From: Actinotignum timonense
Lineage (GTDB): Bacteria > Actinomycetota > Actinomycetes > Actinomycetales > Actinomycetaceae
Direction: 5' to 3'
DNA: 36,691 bases
Assembly (NCBI RefSeq): GCF_900155575.1
Contig: NZ_LT706966.1
Span: forward strand, 1,823,155-1,859,845
Shown here: piece by piece, positions 33,113 to 36,691 of the stretch
Numbering within the stretch: the first letter of the stretch is position 1
How the letters are laid out: each line of letters opens with the position of its first letter
The notes under the pieces: generated by a model
Database searches by the model: none
Told to the model about the DNA's origin: nothing
The model's input: only the letters and a program-made list of their open reading frames with translations
Position numbers and translations under genes: made by a program

Positions 33113-34093
33113 CTAGGCTCGCGCCGCGGTATCGGTATCCGCGGGTGCTGCGGCACCGGTATGCTCGCGCGCCGCGGGTTCCAGCGCGGTGCGCAGCGCG
33201 AGAATATCGTGGATGGTGCGCCCGGCCGCGATACCGCGCTCCTCGAAACGGGTGAGCACGCGTTCCTCCCAGCGCGGCGCGAAACCGCCGCGTTCCGGGG
33301 TGGGATCCGCGGGGTCCGGGCGTTCACCGGCGTGCGGATTCGTGAAATACGGGGATGATTCGACAACGTCGCGCATCTGCCACGCGTAATTATCCCAATC
33401 CGTGGCCAGCCGCCAGGCGCCCCCCTCCCGGAGCATTCCGGCCACCACCGTGGCAAAAGGCGCGGCAACCAGACGGCGCTTATGGTGGCGGGCTTTACGC
33501 CAGGGATCGGGGAAGAAAGTCCATACCTGCTCGGCGCGCGGATTCGCGGCATTCGGATGGGTGGCACTGCGCGCCGGCCCGCAAGCAGTCACATCCTCCC
33601 CGCGAGCCAGGCCCGCGCATTCCAGCCCAAAGAGGACGGGGAGCGCTTGGGCGGCATCGGCCTCCAGCACCCGCACGTTCGTGGCGCCCGCGCGCAGAAT
33701 ACTGGCCACGCAGCGCGCCGCGCCGGGAGCCCAGGCTTCCACGAGCAGCACATTATATTCGGGGTGGCGCTGGGCAAAAGAAACCCCGTGCTCGCCCGAA
33801 CCGGGGCCGATTTCCACGGCGAGCGGGGCCTCGCGGCCGAAAACTTCCCCGAGGTCGCAGCGGGCATCCAAGGCTACCGTGGTGGCCTGGGGTCCGGGTG
33901 CCAGCGGCACAAAAAGTTCGGGGTGGCGGGCCACCGTTTCTTCGTGGCGCGCACCCAGGCGCGAACCGCGCAAGGAGAAGGAGCGGATGCGCCATTGGGA
34001 GCGCTCGGGTGCGGAGGGCCCGGCTGCGCCGTCGTGCTGGGGCGGCGCGGCATCCGGGTGAGCCGCGCGTAAATCTTCGGGACGCTCGGACAT
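33113..34093 (-). CDS. trmB: tRNA (guanine-N7)-methyltransferase
   Basis: A 326-residue Rossmann-fold enzyme that makes m7G46 in tRNA with S-adenosylmethionine. VEIGPGSGEHGVSFA binds the cofactor, and the signature FFPDPWRKARHHKRRLV and ATDWDNYAW are present. It is longer than the usual 220-260 residues: about 70 extra N-terminal residues (charged, Ala/Pro-rich) and a C-terminal Ala-rich tail, plus a small insert (EDVTACGPARSATHPNAANP) before the signature. ATG 34093 lies two bases after the lepA stop, with GGGGAAG upstream in lepA, so the genes are coupled. Confidence 0.94.
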   Translation of the reverse strand: MSERPEDLRAAHPDAAPPQHDGAAGPSAPERSQWRIRSFSLRGSRLGARHEETVARHPELFVPLAPGPQATTVALDARCDLGEVFGREAPLAVEIGPGSGEHGVSFAQRHPEYNVLLVEAWAPGAARCVASILRAGATNVRVLEADAAQALPVLFGLECAGLARGEDVTACGPARSATHPNAANPRAEQVWTFFPDPWRKARHHKRRLVAAPFATVVAGMLREGGAWRLATDWDNYAWQMRDVVESSPYFTNPHAGERPDPADPTPERGGFAPRWEERVLTRFEERGIAAGRTIHDILALRTALEPAAREHTGAAAPADTDTAARA

Positions 34094-34095
34094 AT

Positions 34096-35949
34096 CTACT
34101 TCCCCGTGGGTGCTTCGGAGGTGAGAGCCGCCACGAAAGCTTCCTGGGGCACGTCCACGCGCCCGATGGATTTCATGCGCTTCTTACCTTCCTTCTGCTT
34201 CTCCAGCAGCTTGCGTTTACGCGAGACGTCGCCGCCGTAGCACTTGGAGAGCACGTCCTTACGCAGCGCCTTGATGGTTTCGCGGGCGATAATGCGCGAA
34301 CCCACCGCGGCCTGCACCGGAATTTCGAATTGCTGGCGCGGGATGAGGGTCTTGAGTTTCTTCGTCATCTCATTGCCGTAGGAGTAGGCCTTGTCCTTGT
34401 GGACGATCGCGGAGAAAGCATCGACCTGCTCGTGATTGAGCAGCACATCCACCTTGACCAGATCGGAGGGCTGTTCACCGGCAATATCGTAATCGAGGGA
34501 AGCGTAGCCCTTCGTACGCGACTTGAGCTGGTCAAAGAAATCGGTGACGATCTCCGCCAGCGGCAGCACGTAGTGAATCTCCACCCGCTCAGCGGTGAGG
34601 TAATCCATACCCTGGAGCGCCCCGCGCCGTTCCTGGCACAGCTCCATAATGGAGCCCACGTAATCGGAAGGAGCCAGGATCGTGGCGCGCACGGTCGGTT
34701 CGTAAATCTCGCGAATTTTCCCTTCCGGGAATTCCGAAGGATTCGTGACGGTCAGTTCTTCACCGGCATCCGTGATGACCCGGTAGATCACCGAGGGCGC
34801 GGTGGCAATAATATCGAGGTCGAATTCCCGCTCGAGGCGTTCGCGAATAATCTCCAGGTGGAGCAGGCCCAGGAAGCCGCAGCGGAACCCGAAACCGAGG
34901 GCCACCGAGCTTTCCGGTTCGTAAACCAGCGAAGCGTCATTGAGCTTGAGTTTTTCCAGCGCTTCGCGCAGGTTCGGGAAATCGGAGCCGTCCATCGGGT
35001 AAATCCCGGAGTACACCATCGGTTTCGGATCGAGGTAGCCGGGCAGGGCTTCGGTGGCGCTTTCTCGAGCGCCGGTCACGGTATCCCCCACGCGGGTTTG
35101 GCGCACATCCTTCACGCCGGTGATGAGGTAGCCGACCTCCCCGGCGCCCAGCGCGGTAGTGGGCGTGGGTTCGGGGGAAATCACGCCCAGTTCCAGGAGT
35201 TCGTGTTCGGTGCGGGTGGCCATGGTGCGCACCTTCGAACGGGTGGTCAGCTCACCATCAACCACACGCACATAGGTAACGACCCCGCGATAAATATCGT
35301 AAACAGAATCGAAAATCATGGCGCGGGCCGGACCGTCCGGGCGCCCCGACGGCGCGGGAACCTCCGCGACGATCCGGTCGAGCAGCTCGGGCACACCCTC
35401 CCCCGTTTTCCCGGAGACTGCCAGGCAGTCTTCCGGTTCCACACCCAGGAGCGAGGCCACTTCTTCCGCGATTTTTTCTGGCTGCGCGGAAGGCAAATCG
35501 ATTTTATTGAGGACAGGAATAATAGTGAGATCGTTTTCCATGGCCATATACAAATTGGCCAGGGTTTGCGCTTCGATTCCCTGGGTGGCATCCACGAGCA
35601 GCACCGCACCTTCGCAGGCCGCCAGCGAACGGTTGACCTCATAAGAAAAGTCCACGTGGCCCGGGGTGTCGATCATATTGAGAGCGTAGGCTTTCCCTTC
35701 CACCGACCACGGCAAACGCACGGCCTGCGATTTGATGGTGATGCCGCGCTCACGCTCGATATCCATCCGGTCCAGGTATTGATCACGCATTTCGCGCTGC
35801 TCCACAATCCCGGTGAGCTGGAGCATCCGGTCAGCCAGCGTGGACTTTCCGTGATCAATATGCGCAATAATGCAAAAATTTCGGATACGCTCGGGCGCCG
35901 TCGCGCCCGGAATAATGGCGCGCGATTCCTCAGCGGAAGAAATAGGCAC
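34096..35949 (-). CDS. lepA: elongation factor 4 (LepA)
   Basis: A 617-residue translational GTPase that acts on stalled or newly initiated ribosomes; it is thought to promote back-translocation or initiation fidelity. G motifs [17 protein letters not shown] and NKIDLP, EF-G-like domains II, III and V, and the LepA C-terminal domain (ending [20 protein letters not shown]) are visible, and the length is typical. The start is GTG 35949 with GAAGGAGAGAC upstream. First gene of lepA-trmB-hemW, with TATACT as a -10 box. Confidence 0.97.
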   Translation of the reverse strand: MPISSAEESRAIIPGATAPERIRNFCIIAHIDHGKSTLADRMLQLTGIVEQREMRDQYLDRMDIERERGITIKSQAVRLPWSVEGKAYALNMIDTPGHVDFSYEVNRSLAACEGAVLLVDATQGIEAQTLANLYMAMENDLTIIPVLNKIDLPSAQPEKIAEEVASLLGVEPEDCLAVSGKTGEGVPELLDRIVAEVPAPSGRPDGPARAMIFDSVYDIYRGVVTYVRVVDGELTTRSKVRTMATRTEHELLELGVISPEPTPTTALGAGEVGYLITGVKDVRQTRVGDTVTGARESATEALPGYLDPKPMVYSGIYPMDGSDFPNLREALEKLKLNDASLVYEPESSVALGFGFRCGFLGLLHLEIIRERLEREFDLDIIATAPSVIYRVITDAGEELTVTNPSEFPEGKIREIYEPTVRATILAPSDYVGSIMELCQERRGALQGMDYLTAERVEIHYVLPLAEIVTDFFDQLKSRTKGYASLDYDIAGEQPSDLVKVDVLLNHEQVDAFSAIVHKDKAYSYGNEMTKKLKTLIPRQQFEIPVQAAVGSRIIARETIKALRKDVLSKCYGGDVSRKRKLLEKQKEGKKRMKSIGRVDVPQEAFVAALTSEAPTGK

Positions 35950-35977
35950 GTCTCTCCTTCACAATAAACTCTGCTCA

Positions 35978-35983
35978 AGTATA
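35978..35983 (-). promoter_or_regulatory. -10 box of the lepA operon
   Basis: TATACT on the minus strand, about 30 bases before the lepA GTG; no -35 match. The adjacent GTCCTTGGAC palindrome (35984-35993) lies between lepA and the divergent oxidoreductase. Confidence 0.5.
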
Positions 35984-36031
35984 GTCCTTGGACCATAATG
36001 GATATGGATATATCGGTCACGGGAGTTTGCC

Positions 36032-36691
36032 ATGAATGTTCCTTTGTCAGTGTTAGATTTCGCTACGCGGTACGACGGCGAAGCTCCGGCCGCGGCCCTG
36101 CACCGCTGCGTGGACCTCGCTAAGCGCGCCGAAGCCGCCGGTTACACCCGGGTGTGGTACACCGAGCATCACAATATGCCCACGGTGATCTCCTCCTCCC
36201 CCGCGATTATCATCGGCTACGTTGCCTCACATACCTCCCGGATTCGGCTGGGCGCGGGCGGGGTAATGCTCCCCAACCATTCCCCGCTCGTCATTGCTGA
36301 ACAATTCGGGGCGCTGGCGGACATGTATCCGGGGCGTATTGATTTAGGGCTCGGGCGGGCGCCGGGCACCGATAGCCGTACCCTCTACGCGCTGCGCCGT
36401 GATGCCAGCGCTTATGAGAACTTCCCGCGCGATGTGGTGGAACTCCAGGGGTTCCTCGGGGATACCTCCCGGGTGCCGGGGGTGGCGGCCTATCCAGGCC
36501 AAGGCACCCACGTACCCCTCATTATTCTGGGTTCTTCGCTTTTCGGAGCGGATCTGGCCGCGCAGTTAGGCCTGCCCTATTCTTTCGCTTCCCATTTCGC
36601 TCCGCGCCTGCTCCACGAGGCTATCGGCCACTACCGGGAGAATTTCCAGCCCTCGGAGGAGCTGGCCGAGCCCTATGTTATTGCGGCGGTG
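36032..36691 (+). CDS. LLM-class (luciferase-like) flavin-dependent oxidoreductase, 3' end outside window
   Basis: The first 220 codons of a bacterial-luciferase-like F420/FMN barrel enzyme. VPLSVLDFATRYDG at the start, VWYTEHHNMP (family EHH motif), SHTSRIRLGAGGVMLPNH, and YPGRIDLGLGRAPGTD place it in the MsnO8-type subgroup of LLM oxidoreductases. Such enzymes oxidise or cleave small substrates with reduced flavin; the actual substrate cannot be told. GGGAG lies six bases before ATG 36032. Divergent from lepA across 82 bases. The gene runs off the window end in frame. Confidence 0.9.
   Translation, partial: MNVPLSVLDFATRYDGEAPAAALHRCVDLAKRAEAAGYTRVWYTEHHNMPTVISSSPAIIIGYVASHTSRIRLGAGGVMLPNHSPLVIAEQFGALADMYPGRIDLGLGRAPGTDSRTLYALRRDASAYENFPRDVVELQGFLGDTSRVPGVAAYPGQGTHVPLIILGSSLFGADLAAQLGLPYSFASHFAPRLLHEAIGHYRENFQPSEELAEPYVIAAV

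Noticed and set aside
33355-35967. An 870-residue plus-strand frame opposite trmB and lepA
   Set aside because: It covers two well-recognised minus-strand genes, with His/Arg-rich shadow composition.

Overview
The window is a stretch of high-GC bacterial chromosome that reads as the core genome of an actinobacterium. The evidence is the order hrcA-dnaJ-rsmE-phoH-ybeY-corC-era-leuA-recO-uppS, an actinobacterial-type two-domain leuA, a PriA-type HisA, a DUF3097 gene beside hrcA, leucine-codon and CIRCE regulatory sites, and lipoproteins exported to a cell surface without visible outer-membrane genes. The reduced PriA-like enzyme standing alone, without other his or trp genes, fits the Actinomycetaceae (Actinotignum, Trueperella, Arcanobacterium and relatives). 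This family assignment is inference. I see no tRNA, rRNA, CRISPR array, insertion sequence, phage gene or defence island.

Layout, left to right: the 3' end of a DEAD-box RNA helicase; two small paralogous lipoproteins separated by a 19-bp tandem repeat; a strong convergent terminator; then, on the minus strand, pheS-pheT and a short-chain dehydrogenase joined by TAATG overlaps. Next is a divergent pair, a GPH-type sugar/uronate symporter (-) and uronate isomerase uxaC (+), across a 520-bp control region with three dyads. A small charged repeat (LEA-like) protein follows, then minus-strand trmH-like, glycerophosphodiesterase, and the translation operon infC-rpmI-rplT with an AUU-started infC and a leader of about 200 nt. 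A small operon PEBP - unknown protein - priA comes next.

From 16.7 to 28.8 kb lies a long, tightly packed minus-strand series, hrcA, dnaJ, rsmE, phoH, ybeY, corC-like, era, a membrane-anchored hydrolase, leuA, recO, uppS. It combines heat-shock control, rRNA/ribosome maturation, leucine synthesis, recombination and polyprenyl lipid synthesis. It is read from a CIRCE-covered promoter upstream of hrcA. leuA has its own promoter, a Leu-rich leader peptide and an RNA that can fold as a pseudoknot, resembling the LEU element reported upstream of actinobacterial leuA.

The right end holds DUF3097 and a DMT-family exporter on the plus strand, an SDR dehydrogenase, then lepA-trmB-hemW on the minus strand, and the start of a luciferase-like flavin oxidoreductase running off the edge. 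The most rewarding parts are regulatory (leuA leader, infC start, hrcA promoter, uxaC control region), together with the lipoprotein pair, the LEA-like protein, the altered PriA active site and the SDR in the pheST operon. I found no clear evidence of a wholly new multi-gene system.
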